A stretch of 64,000 nt of DNA from a bacterium 1XD42-76 (GCA_009917545.1 QZDW01000003.1:223901-287900); one strand, 5' to 3'. Shown: positions 54,814-63,420, counted from the first letter of the stretch. Numbers and translations are program-made. Notes: generated by a model not told the origin, from the sequence alone.

Positions 54814-56223
54814 TTGAATCACCTTGAAAGCAGATGGGAGACAGATGGCGTAAACAGGTCTAATACATATGAGTCGAAAAAGATCAAGGTTTCTGTGCTG
54901 ATATATGTTCGGAATGATAAATGCCATATTGAGACATGTATCCGAAGTGTTATGAATCAGACTTTACGGGAGATAGAGATCATCATTATAGACGGTCAGA
55001 GCAGCGATGGGACATTAGAAATAATTAAAGAAATGTCAGAAATGGATTGTAGGATTAAAGTATGCCATTCCGAACCAAGTGTAGGATTACAGTTTAATAC
55101 GGGGCTGAAATTGGCAAAAGGCGAATATATTGGAATTTGTGAATCGGATGATTATGTGCTGCCCGATATGTATGAGAGACAGTATAATATCGCATGTCAG
55201 AATCAACTGGACGTTTTGAAAGCGGATTTTTATCGTTTTGGCGGGCATGGAAAAGGAGAGATCAGACTTCCTTTTGCCGTTTTAGGAGATGCGTCTCTTT
55301 ATGGGCGGGTTATTTGCCCGCGAGAAAATGGATATATTACAAAGATGGGGGTTAAGGCATTCTGGAGTGGCATATATCGTAGAGATTTTTTAATAGAGAG
55401 TAAAATTTTCATGAATGAAACTGGGGGAGCCGCTTATCAGGATACATCATTTTATTTTATGACATTGCTAAAGGCAGAACGTATGCTGGTCTCAAAAGAA
55501 GCTTTTTATTGTTATTGTTGGGATAATGAAAAATCTTCCAGCAATTCTCCCCGGAAAATAACAATGATTATTGAAGAATACGCACTATTTAAGAAACGGC
55601 TGCAAGAAGAAGCGTTATTTGAAAAGTGGAAAGAACATTATCTTTTCTGGAAAATAGGTGATTTTATCTGGTTTTATAGCCGGTTGTCTGAAAGCCAAAA
55701 ATCAGAATATGTTGAGTTTATGTATCATGAGCTAAAAAGAGACATAGATTCAGGCGAATTCCGGCAGAGTATGCTGACTTCGGTAGGAAAGGAAGTGTCA
55801 GACAAGGTAGTGCAGTCAAAGGATATATTGGAACGATATCTGAAAGAAAACGAATCGACTTATTGGAAAATGAAAATGAAAGAGAAACTGGATGAGATCA
55901 AATACAGAAAAGACGTAGTTATATTTGGAAGTGGAAATGTTGGAAAATTAGTATACAAATATATAACGAAGACAGGCGGCAGCGTACTGGCGTATGCTGA
56001 TAATAAGAAAGAAATATGGGGTATAAAAGATGGAAATACTTTGATTATGTCACCAGAACAAGCAACAAAATTATTTAATGATGCTGTCTATGTTATAGCG
56101 AATTCCGTCCATTATGAAGAGATGAAAAAACAATTACTGGGTTTGGCAATCAGGGAAGAAGACATTATAATCTGTTCTGATTATGATTTTTTATTGGATC
56201 AGGATATATTTAAAGCCTCATGA
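54814..56223 (+). CDS. GT2 glycosyltransferase with C-terminal Rossmann module
   Basis: The start is uncertain: TTG 54814 has AAAGGGAG at 10 bases, and the frame is open to TTG 54793. GT2 motifs: VSVLIYVRNDKCHIETCIRS, EIIIIDGQSSDGTLEIIKEM, GICESDDYVLPDM as metal site and GAAYQDTSFYFMT. Here the base-stacking motif is DGQSSDG rather than DDGSSDG, and an ESDD replaces the usual DADD. The module begins at about residue 367 (DVVIFGSGNVGKLVYKYI, VLAYADNKKEIWGIKDG, VYVIANSVHYEEM). It ends the most AT-rich part of the cluster; composition rises after it. Confidence 0.87.
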   Translation: MNHLESRWETDGVNRSNTYESKKIKVSVLIYVRNDKCHIETCIRSVMNQTLREIEIIIIDGQSSDGTLEIIKEMSEMDCRIKVCHSEPSVGLQFNTGLKLAKGEYIGICESDDYVLPDMYERQYNIACQNQLDVLKADFYRFGGHGKGEIRLPFAVLGDASLYGRVICPRENGYITKMGVKAFWSGIYRRDFLIESKIFMNETGGAAYQDTSFYFMTLLKAERMLVSKEAFYCYCWDNEKSSSNSPRKITMIIEEYALFKKRLQEEALFEKWKEHYLFWKIGDFIWFYSRLSESQKSEYVEFMYHELKRDIDSGEFRQSMLTSVGKEVSDKVVQSKDILERYLKENESTYWKMKMKEKLDEIKYRKDVVIFGSGNVGKLVYKYITKTGGSVLAYADNKKEIWGIKDGNTLIMSPEQATKLFNDAVYVIANSVHYEEMKKQLLGLAIREEDIIICSDYDFLLDQDIFKAS

Positions 56224-56354
56224 GCGCACCAGCATAGTGCAGGTGCAGAAAAAGGGAGCCAGATGCCCGGTTTACAGAGCATATCGGAATGACACGCAGG
56301 GGAGGGAATACAAAAATTTATACGATTGTAGACGGACTGGGCCAAACAGGAGGT

Positions 56355-56939
56355 ATGGAAAAAGTGACAGAGAATAGACAGACGACCATAGGGAGGCGGC
56401 AACACAGGGAATTACTAAGCCAAACAGGCATATGGCGGAATTGGGATATGATAAAAATATTTCTTGTAGCGGCCTCTCTTTTGGCAGGTGTTTTACAGCT
56501 TAAAAACATGGCTGACAGAATATTTTTTTCCAAAGAAAGGCGTATGCTTAAAAAGGAACTGGAGCGTTTCCAATGGCTGCTAAAGATTACAAATGAGCTG
56601 TTATGTTTAAATATTTCCCAAAAGCACTGGTATCAGCCTTTGGAAAGGAAAGGGTACCAGAACGTGGCGGTATATGGGATGGGGGAACTGGGAATCAGGC
56701 TTGCGGAGGATATTATATTAAACAGTTCCATGAAGCTTTTGTATGGTCTGGATCAGAATGCACATCAGCTTTCCCTTGTGTGCCCGGTATATCAGTTAGA
56801 GGAAATATATGATCTGCCAAAGCCGGATATTATTGTGCTGACGGCGCATAGTACCGATGACAGCCTGAAACGTTCCATTGTGGATGCGTCGGGATGCGAG
56901 GTGCTGAAGATAGAGGAGGTTATCCATGCAGTCAGATAA
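56355..56939 (+). CDS. membrane-anchored stand-alone Rossmann module
   Basis: About 194 residues. The N-terminal part is basic and ends in one transmembrane helix (MIKIFLVAASLLAGVLQL), then a helical linker (KERRMLKKELERFQWLL), then the cluster's Rossmann module (NVAVYGMGELGIRLAEDI, LLYGLDQNAHQLSLVC, PDIIVLTAHSTDDSL). No transferase domain is attached. The start is unclear: ATG 56355 is too close to AGGAGG at 56348-56353, and GTG 56364 or ATG 56449 are options; the frame opens at 56289. It overlaps the next GT2 gene by 14 bases. It could be a membrane docking partner for the module-bearing enzymes, which is inference. Confidence 0.7.
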   Translation: MEKVTENRQTTIGRRQHRELLSQTGIWRNWDMIKIFLVAASLLAGVLQLKNMADRIFFSKERRMLKKELERFQWLLKITNELLCLNISQKHWYQPLERKGYQNVAVYGMGELGIRLAEDIILNSSMKLLYGLDQNAHQLSLVCPVYQLEEIYDLPKPDIIVLTAHSTDDSLKRSIVDASGCEVLKIEEVIHAVR

Positions 56940-57918
56940 CAGTGAGCTGGTCAGTGTGATTGTACCAATGTATCAGGCGGAAAATTATATTGGTAAATGC
57001 CTGGAAAGTATCCTGCAGCAGTCCTACCGTAATCTTGAGGTTATCTGTGTGGACGACGGCTCTTCTGATGGTTGTGCCGCCCTTTGCAGGAAAGCCGCAA
57101 AGAAAGACAGCAGAATTATTCTGATTGAAAAGGAAAAAAATGAAGGACAGGCCGTGGCAAGGAATACAGGACTGAAATTCGCCAGAGGAAGTTACATCAT
57201 GTTCGTTGATTCGGATGACTGGATCAAGGAGGATATGGTGGAACTCCTTGTCCGGGGACAGAAAAAGAGTAATGCAGATATTGTCCAGTGCGGTTATGTA
57301 AAAATAAGGAGCGAGCTATTAGACGTACAAGGGCCGGAAGAAGAAGGAATGGAACTTCTCACGGGCAGGGAAGCTATTCTGAGGATGTATACAACACAGC
57401 GGAAGCAGCCGGATATTAAATTTACGATTGTGTGTGATAAATTGTATACCTCCAAAATACTGTACGGAGTCAGGTTTACAGAAGGGAAAATTTTTGAGGA
57501 TCAGTTTTTTACATACAAATGTTTTGAACGTTCAAAAAAAATAGCAGTAATCCCCCAGAAGTTATACTTCTACAGGGACAATAATAACAGCACCACCAGA
57601 AGGAACTACAGTATACGGTTCCAGGATGAACTGTATGCGCATTTAGAGCAGATACAATATTTTAAGGAGAAGGACAAAGAACTTTATAAAATTATTTTGA
57701 AAAGACTGATCCCCCTGTGCATGGATCATTATTACAGAGCGCGGTATTATGAAGACACGGCAGCAGAGAAAAATGTTCGGGATATATGCAGAAGGATGGC
57801 GTGGAAGTATTTGAAAAATCCGCTGGTTGACTGGAAAAATAAAAGGGGGCTGCTTCTCTTTTTGCTTTCCAAGGAAGCGTACTGTTACTTCTATCAAACC
57901 GGAAGAATGTTGTTATAG
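56926..57918 (+). CDS. GT2 glycosyltransferase
   Basis: A 330-residue GT2 enzyme without the add-on module. It has VSVIVPMYQAENYIGKCLES, EVICVDDGSSDGCAALCRKA, NEGQAVARNTGLKFARG, IMFVDSDDWIKED as the metal site, and FEDQFFTYKCFERS as the catalytic ED region. After the catalytic domain are about 90 residues with amphipathic helices (LYAHLEQIQYFKEKDKEL). Base composition is closer to the host core than in the upstream GT genes. The start lies inside the anchored-module gene, suggesting translational coupling and that both proteins work together. Confidence 0.9.
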   Translation: MQSDNSELVSVIVPMYQAENYIGKCLESILQQSYRNLEVICVDDGSSDGCAALCRKAAKKDSRIILIEKEKNEGQAVARNTGLKFARGSYIMFVDSDDWIKEDMVELLVRGQKKSNADIVQCGYVKIRSELLDVQGPEEEGMELLTGREAILRMYTTQRKQPDIKFTIVCDKLYTSKILYGVRFTEGKIFEDQFFTYKCFERSKKIAVIPQKLYFYRDNNNSTTRRNYSIRFQDELYAHLEQIQYFKEKDKELYKIILKRLIPLCMDHYYRARYYEDTAAEKNVRDICRRMAWKYLKNPLVDWKNKRGLLLFLLSKEAYCYFYQTGRMLL

Positions 57919-58086
57919 TTTACCAGAGAGGTCTGACTGCTGCCTTGCATGTATTACCGAAATGGAACGGGAGCAGATCATGTGCTGGAGAGTGCCGGAA
58001 ATGAAACTTATAAGGAAATTTTGCAGCAGGCGGTTCCATTTAGTATAGGGCAGATTTAACGACAAAACACAGGAGGGGAGAAGCAC

Positions 58087-59598
58087 ATGGAATATATTAT
58101 TGTACAAGCAGGCGGAAAGGGGAGCCGTCTGGGATATCTGACGAAAAACAGGCCGAAAGCGCTTGTTCCTGTGGACAACCTTCCGATGCTCTTTCATCTA
58201 TTCCGTAAATTTCCGGATAAGCGGTTTGTAATTATAGCAGACTACCACAAGGAAGTGTTGCGGGAATACCTGTCCTGCTTTGCAAAAGTGAAGTATCAGG
58301 TAGTAGATGCAGAAGGGACAGGGACATGTTCTGGTATCCGCCAGGCCCTGAAACTGGTTCCGTTCGGACAGCCGTTTATGCTGGTATGGTCAGATCTGAT
58401 TCTTCCGGATGAGCTGATGCTTCCGGAAATGACAAAAAAGCAGGATGACGAGGGGAATATACTGGATTACATCGGTATTTCAGAAACATTTCCCTGCCGA
58501 TGGAGTTATCATGGTGGACAGTTTACTGAGGAAAGTTCCTGTGAGCATGGCGTGGCCGGTTTTTTTCTGTTTCACGATAAAAGTGTTCTGTCTGATATTC
58601 CGGAAAGCGGGGAACTCGTACGCTGGATGCAGGGGCAGAAGATGGAGTTTAATGAACTGAGCCTTGCAGGGACAAAGGAATTTGGCCTTCTTGAGGAATA
58701 TGAAAAACTCGGAAAATCGAAATGCCGTCCCTTTAACCGTATTGCCATTGAGGGGGATCTTCTGCTCAAAGAGGCTGTGGACGAGCAGGGCCGCAGGCTG
58801 GCAGAGCGTGAATGTGCCTGGTATGAGAAAGCGAAAGAGAAAAAGATAGCGATTCTGCCCCGGATTGACGCTGTAAACCCTCTGAGGATGGAATACATAA
58901 AAGGGAAGAACATTTATGAGTATCAGTTACCAGATGTGCAGAAAAAGGAGATATTAACAAAGCTCGTCGACGCCCTCAAAGAGCTTCATCAATCGGATAG
59001 CGTGATAGCGGATTCTTTTAGTATGAAAGAAGCCTATTACAACAAAACAATGGAACGATTGAAAGCGATCGAGGATCTGGTCCCTTTTGCCAGAGAAAAG
59101 ATGATCCGTATCAATGGCAGGGAGTGCAGAAATATTTATTTTTACAAACGGGAGCTGGAAAAAAGGCTGGAACGTCTGACCTGCGAGAGATTCCATTTTA
59201 TTCACGGGGACTGTACATTTTCCAATCTGATGCTGCGGGAGGACGGAACTCCTGTGCTGATCGACCCGCGTGGATATTTCGGTTTTACAGAGATTTACGG
59301 AGATATCCGCTATGACTGGGCAAAACTCTACTATTCGATTGTGGGAAATTACGACCGTTTTAACCTCAAGGATTTCCGGCTGGATATCGGGGAGCAGGAG
59401 ATTTCTCTTACGATCGCACCGAATGGCTGGGAGAATATGGAGCAGGAATTTTTTACTCTGACGGGGGCAGATGCATACGAAATTAAGCTTTTGCATGCTG
59501 TAATCTGGCTCTCCCTAACAACCTATGCGTGGCAGGACTATGATTCCATATGCGGGGCATTTTATAACGGGCTGTACTATCTGGAGGAAGTGTTATGA
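58087..59598 (+). CDS. nucleotidyltransferase fused to a sugar/choline-type kinase
   Basis: A 503-residue bifunctional protein. Residues 1-225 are a sugar-nucleotidyltransferase domain (YIIVQAGGKGSRLGYLTKNR, PKALVPVDNLPMLFHLF, MLVWSDLILPDELM). Residues 240-500 are a protein-kinase-like phosphotransferase of the APH/choline kinase type with HFIHGDCTFSNLMLREDG as the catalytic loop and VLIDPRGYFG as the metal loop. Together they could phosphorylate a sugar (or choline-like alcohol) and then activate it to an NDP form. The following SIS isomerase overlaps its stop (ATGA). LicA-LicC (phosphocholine) and HddA-HddC (heptose) are precedents for these paired activities; which applies is unknown. Confidence 0.85.
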   Translation: MEYIIVQAGGKGSRLGYLTKNRPKALVPVDNLPMLFHLFRKFPDKRFVIIADYHKEVLREYLSCFAKVKYQVVDAEGTGTCSGIRQALKLVPFGQPFMLVWSDLILPDELMLPEMTKKQDDEGNILDYIGISETFPCRWSYHGGQFTEESSCEHGVAGFFLFHDKSVLSDIPESGELVRWMQGQKMEFNELSLAGTKEFGLLEEYEKLGKSKCRPFNRIAIEGDLLLKEAVDEQGRRLAERECAWYEKAKEKKIAILPRIDAVNPLRMEYIKGKNIYEYQLPDVQKKEILTKLVDALKELHQSDSVIADSFSMKEAYYNKTMERLKAIEDLVPFAREKMIRINGRECRNIYFYKRELEKRLERLTCERFHFIHGDCTFSNLMLREDGTPVLIDPRGYFGFTEIYGDIRYDWAKLYYSIVGNYDRFNLKDFRLDIGEQEISLTIAPNGWENMEQEFFTLTGADAYEIKLLHAVIWLSLTTYAWQDYDSICGAFYNGLYYLEEVL

Positions 59599-60179
59599 TA
59601 GCATATTTTGAAAAACAACTAGAGGAGCTTGATCATGCGATTCATTCTCTTGATTCCGAGGCGTTTAACAGGCTGGTGGCGGAGTCTGTGGAGACTCTTA
59701 AGGCGGGCCATAAGATTATCGTTTCCGGATTGGGGAAAAACGTACCGATTTGTGATAAGTTTGTAGGCTCGATGATTTCTATGGGGCTGGATGCATATTT
59801 TCTGCATACAAATTCAGCAGTTCATGGGGATATGGGACTCGTAAAGGACGGGGATCTGGTGATTGTCCTGACAAAAAGCGGAGAAACGTCAGAGTCTGTC
59901 TATCTGGCACGCCTGCTAAAAGAGCGAAAAACGAACTTGTGGCTTCTGACCTTTGCCAGAGAGAGTACGCTTACGAGAGAGATACCCAAATGTATTATTC
60001 TTGATCTTAAGCACGAGGGAGATTTGTGGAATATTATGCCTAATAATTCCACGACTATGAATTTGCTTGTTTTGCAGGGGCTGGCTATGATGATTGCGAA
60101 AGAGATGAATCTCGACATCGGGCAGTTTAAGCGCAACCATCCTGGCGGACATATTGGGGAAGTGTTAAAACATGCTTAG
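59595..60179 (+). CDS. SIS-domain phosphosugar isomerase (KdsD/GutQ-like)
   Basis: A 194-residue SIS protein. It has IIVSGLGKNVPICDKFVGSM, the phosphate-binding loop VIVLTKSGETSESVYLARLL, and NHPGGHIGEVLKHA at the C-terminus, which resembles the HPGG motif of arabinose-5-phosphate isomerases. The CBS pair found in KdsD is absent, so it is the short, CBS-less type. It probably converts a ketose phosphate to an aldose phosphate, feeding the kinase-nucleotidyltransferase encoded just before. Overlaps at both ends (4 and 8 bases) show tight coupling. Confidence 0.87.
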   Translation: MIAYFEKQLEELDHAIHSLDSEAFNRLVAESVETLKAGHKIIVSGLGKNVPICDKFVGSMISMGLDAYFLHTNSAVHGDMGLVKDGDLVIVLTKSGETSESVYLARLLKERKTNLWLLTFARESTLTREIPKCIILDLKHEGDLWNIMPNNSTTMNLLVLQGLAMMIAKEMNLDIGQFKRNHPGGHIGEVLKHA

Positions 60180-60693
60180 GGAAATGTTGGGCGTTCTGTA
60201 TGGATGTATGATATGGCAGGGATTGCGGCTTAGGTTTGGTATTGGCGGAAGAACGGTTGTCCTTGCACTGGTTGGCGACAATAAGAGACTGGATTTTTTC
60301 GCAAGAGTACATCTTAAGGATTTTATGGATAGAAAATGCGCAAGGACAGCAGTAATTTTGTATACGTACAGAGAAAAGCGGTCAGGGAAAGAATCAGAGG
60401 GAAAAAAGCCGGACTGGAAGAGGCATCTCGCGGGCGATTCCATATACGCCAGAGTACATCATATGTCTGCTGGGAATATGGAATACCTGTACGATTACTA
60501 CTCCTTTTATAAATGTTCCGATAAGCTTGTGTTTACGTATACCGATCAACCTGCAGATAACCGTTTGGGACGGATACTAAGGGAGACGGAGATTACAGAG
60601 GAAGAGGCTGTGTGCCTGGGACTTTACCGCCTGAAAGAGGTTCCTATATGGAATAGAAGAAAGCGGCTGGTGCACGAGGACAAATCTTTGTGA
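60172..60693 (+). CDS. uncharacterised protein coupled to the SIS isomerase
   Basis: A 173-residue protein I do not recognise. It has no signal peptide or transmembrane helix. The N-terminus is hydrophobic and basic (IWQGLRLRFGIGGRTVVLAL), the centre contains VGDNKRLDFFARVHLKDFMD and a charged loop, and the C-terminus is acidic then basic (ETEITEEEAVCLGLYRLKEV). It overlaps the SIS gene by 8 bases and ends 15 bases before the module-bearing GT gene, so it belongs to the same operon. Absence of a sugar-1,7-bisphosphate phosphatase nearby makes it tempting to fill that role, but no phosphatase motif is visible. Confidence 0.65.
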   Translation: MLREMLGVLYGCMIWQGLRLRFGIGGRTVVLALVGDNKRLDFFARVHLKDFMDRKCARTAVILYTYREKRSGKESEGKKPDWKRHLAGDSIYARVHHMSAGNMEYLYDYYSFYKCSDKLVFTYTDQPADNRLGRILRETEITEEEAVCLGLYRLKEVPIWNRRKRLVHEDKSL

Positions 60694-60708
60694 CGCAGAG
60701 GAAAGGCG

Positions 60709-62046
60709 ATGTTTGATTATCAGTTACTTAAGGTGGAAAAGAAAATAAAGAATCTTTGCAATCGGGGATTTTTTGACAAAAGACACATTTTTCTGTTTGG
60801 TGTGAGCGACAATACGAGACAGACGATAACGCTTTTACGGGCCTGTAATCTGGAACCGGAAGCTGTTCTCGATAACGACAGCAGGAAACAAGGAACGTTT
60901 TGTAGCGGACTTCCGGTAATCGCTTTAGAAGCAGTGAAAAATGCCTGGGATCCAGAAAATATGTTCGTCATTTGCTCTGCATACTGGAGTGAGATGTCGG
61001 CGCAGCTTAGGGAGACTGGGGTGATGCAAAAAAACATCCTGGTACTAAGTGAGAAAGAATCATTTCTGGGGTGCTTTTATCAGGCGGCGATAGGGAAGCG
61101 GATCTATCAGAGGCTTACGAAAATATATGGGGATGTGCCTGTTTTTGTATGTCCATATACGGGAACAGGAGACGTTTATCTGATCGGGACCTTCTGGAAA
61201 CAATATATAGAGAAAAATCGGGTACACGATTATGTTTTTTTGGTAATCAGCAAAGCTTGTGAGAAGATAGCGCGTCTGTTTGACATAAAGAATGTAGTAA
61301 TTTTTCAGCGAAAGGTGGAGTGTGTCTGGCTTCTTCGGTATTATATGCTCTGTCCGGACAAAGTGAGGCTTGTCGTATTAAACGATTCCTGGAAACAACT
61401 CCATACGGACCCTTTGGAGGGCCTGCGAGGATATAAAGGACTTGAGTTTACGCAGCTATTCCGCAAATTTGTGTTTGATCTGTCGGATACGGTACATCCG
61501 CTGCATCCGCATTTAGAGAAGAGTTATCAGAAGTCAAAAAAGACATTTAGAGAGTTGGGGCTACGTGAGGGTAGAACAGTAATTCTGTCCCCATATTCAA
61601 ACACGCTAGCGGATTTGCCGGGCAGCTTTTGGATCAGGCTTTCTGAAAAACTTATGAGGGCAGGATTTCTTGTATGTACGAACAGCGGAGGCGAGAGCGA
61701 ACCAGCAGTGGATGGGACAAAGCTGGTATGTTTTTCCCTCGATCTTGCGCCTGGGATTGTGGAAAGCGCCGGATATTTTATTGGTATCCGAAGCGGTCTT
61801 TGTGACGTAATCAGTGGGACAGATGCCAGAAAGGTGATTCTTTACCATGCCAGAGAACGTTTTTTCCATTGCAGCACGTATGAGTATTTCAGCCTCAGGC
61901 GGATGGAGTTATGTGATGACGCAGTAGAGATTACATTTGAGCAGGGGGATGATGATTTGATAGGGAAGGTAGTAGAGGCAGTAATGCTGAACACAAAGCA
62001 GGAGAAAGAAAAAACTAACATAACAAGAAGGCAAAAACAATCATAG
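60709..62046 (+). CDS. Rossmann module fused to a GT9-like GT-B transferase
   Basis: A 445-residue protein. Residues 24-115 are the cluster's module at the N-terminus (HIFLFGVSDNTRQTITLLRA, AVLDNDSRKQGTFC, MFVICSAYWSEMSAQL), with GVSDNT in place of GxGxxG. The remaining part has a GT-B look: VPVFVCPYTGTGDVYLIGT at the N-terminal half, and TVILSPYSNTLADLPGSFW, LVCFSLDLAPGIVESAGYFI and GIRSGLCDVISG at the C-terminal half, where heptosyltransferase-type GT9 enzymes bind the donor. It fits as the transferase using the sugar nucleotide made by the preceding three genes. The tail is basic and low in complexity. Confidence 0.8.
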   Translation: MFDYQLLKVEKKIKNLCNRGFFDKRHIFLFGVSDNTRQTITLLRACNLEPEAVLDNDSRKQGTFCSGLPVIALEAVKNAWDPENMFVICSAYWSEMSAQLRETGVMQKNILVLSEKESFLGCFYQAAIGKRIYQRLTKIYGDVPVFVCPYTGTGDVYLIGTFWKQYIEKNRVHDYVFLVISKACEKIARLFDIKNVVIFQRKVECVWLLRYYMLCPDKVRLVVLNDSWKQLHTDPLEGLRGYKGLEFTQLFRKFVFDLSDTVHPLHPHLEKSYQKSKKTFRELGLREGRTVILSPYSNTLADLPGSFWIRLSEKLMRAGFLVCTNSGGESEPAVDGTKLVCFSLDLAPGIVESAGYFIGIRSGLCDVISGTDARKVILYHARERFFHCSTYEYFSLRRMELCDDAVEITFEQGDDDLIGKVVEAVMLNTKQEKEKTNITRRQKQS

Positions 62047-62084
62047 GGGAAGAGAAGGATAAGCATACGACGATGTTTTACTTA

Positions 62085-62093
62085 TAAATTAAC
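62085..62093. repeat. 9-bp direct repeat, left flank of IS
   Basis: TAAATTAAC stands here and again at 63209-63217 on the other side of the insertion element. If the element starts with AC at 62092, the target duplication is 7 bp (TAAATTA). Confidence 0.75.
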
Positions 62094-63208
62094 TCGTTGT
62101 GCTACTTATATAACCAAAGCTGCATAGATCACCGAAAGGACAAAAAGCCCAAAAAGTCCCTTCCAAATGCTGAAAACTTAATTTTAGAAGATTAACTGCT
62201 TGATTTTTGCAATGTCACAGGGGCCTGGAATATGCTGTTGAATGCTATGTACAGATTATGTCCCAATATTTTGTTCTGCAGACGGGTGCATAATCCTCGG
62301 AAACTTTTTGCTAGTACTCTTTCCGCATTTAGCTACCCGCTAAGCTGTGAGAATACCGTTTCCACTCTTCGTCGGAAGCGGAAAATCAGCTGCCGTATTT
62401 GCGTAGGCCAGTTCTTTTTATAATTGGAAGGCTTCAGTGACATCAGGCAGATCCCTTTTTGCCGCATGTCATCAAAAAGGGCTTCTCCGGTATATCCTTT
62501 ATCTCCAAGGATTACCAGACCAAGGTGGTTTTCCACAAGCTCCCGGAGACCCTCCCGGTCATCCACGGAAGCCGGAGTGATTTCAAAAGCTGTGATATAA
62601 CCTTCCAAGGTAACCAGGGCATGAACCTTGAAGCCAAAATAGGTCTCTTTTTTGGAAGGACATCTGCCATAATTTGCACCATCTGCACGGAAAGAGCGGC
62701 AGTACCGAGCTCGTCCAAACTTACAAACTGGAAGGGGGAAGCTGTCAATCACAAAGTAACGGCTGGATGGTATGGGGAACGACTGGGCCAGCTTTTGCCG
62801 GATTAGTTCTGTTACCTGTAAAAGGGCTCTTCTGGTGCGGTTGAACCGTGTGCGGCAGCAGAGTCTGGGAAAGAGATGGCGGAAATTCCGCTTTACAAAG
62901 GAATACCAGGCGTTTTCAGAGTCTATCCCAAGCAGTTCGCCACAGATACTCAAAGTGATGATTTCGGTATCAGACATCTTTGCCATCCCCACATATCGCC
63001 TCTGAGAAACAGATGTGGGGACAGCCTGTTGATACAAATCATCAATAATCGAAAAAACAAGTAAAATAAAATCTTCAAAAGTTGCTATGAAAGTGGTATA
63101 ATCATCTTGAAACTTCAATATCATGTGCCTCCTTTCGTAGTCGTGTATAACTATAGAATAGCACATTTTGTTGAAGTTTTTTATGTCAAATCAACTGGCA
63201 CAACAGGT
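62092..63208 (-). mobile_element. IS982-family insertion sequence
   Basis: An element of about 1.1 kb with a single transposase gene on the minus strand. Imperfect terminal inverted repeats are TTAACTCGTTGTGCTACTT (62089-62107) and, read from the other end, TTAACCTGTTGTGCCAGTT (63211-63193), sharing the GTTGTGC core. A direct repeat TAAATTAAC flanks it. Length, gene type, ends and duplication size all fit the IS982 family. It lies between the last glycan gene and a small gene at 63504. Confidence 0.85.
62192..63124 (-). pseudogene. IS982-family transposase, interrupted by an amber codon
   Basis: Starting at ATG 63124 (GAAAGGAGG upstream), the frame reads 263 codons to a TAG at 62335-62333, then continues in the same frame with LNAERVLAKSFRGLCTRLQN and ends at TAA 62194-62192, 310 codons in all. 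The DDE-type catalytic acids are all before the amber: YFVIDSFPLPV, VILGDKGYTGEAL and RRRVETVFSQL. Only the last 47 residues would be lost. Pre-amber residues match the family well. It is either a recently inactivated copy, a partly active truncated enzyme, or a suppressed stop; a sequencing error is also possible. Confidence 0.8.
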
Positions 63209-63217
63209 TAAATTAAC
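63209..63217. repeat. 9-bp direct repeat, right flank of IS
   Basis: Second copy of TAAATTAAC, immediately after the right inverted repeat of the element. Confidence 0.75.
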
Positions 63218-63420
63218 CAGAATGAAAATATACGTTCCGTAACCCACAGCACTGGACTGACATCAGATGGAGCTATACAGGATATGCGCTTCTACTGGAA
63301 GGATGGGATGTTACTCCTGTCGGTTCTGGGATATTGCTTTAGGCTGGAATCATTAAGTGAAATTCCCGCTACACAGATTTCCTATTGGATTATACGTTGC
63401 TTCCAGAAAGAGAGCCTTTA
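63212..63420 (+). pseudogene. unrecognised reading-frame fragment next to the IS
   Basis: An open frame with coding-like character runs from a TAA in the duplicated target site to TAG at 63418-63420. It reads IRSVTHSTGLTSDGAIQDM then FYWKDGMLLLSVLGYCFRLE. The first ATG would be at residue 24, without a good RBS, and the stretch before it looks equally coding, so it seems to be the 3' end of a lost gene. I do not recognise the family. The rest up to 63503 holds only the RBS region of the next gene. Confidence 0.35.

Noticed and set aside
57946..58059. Short coding-like stretch (GTGADHVLESAGNET) between a GT2 and the nucleotidyltransferase
   Set aside because: It recalls the core of zinc-dependent alcohol dehydrogenases and could be a remnant, but about 35 codons are too few to support this.
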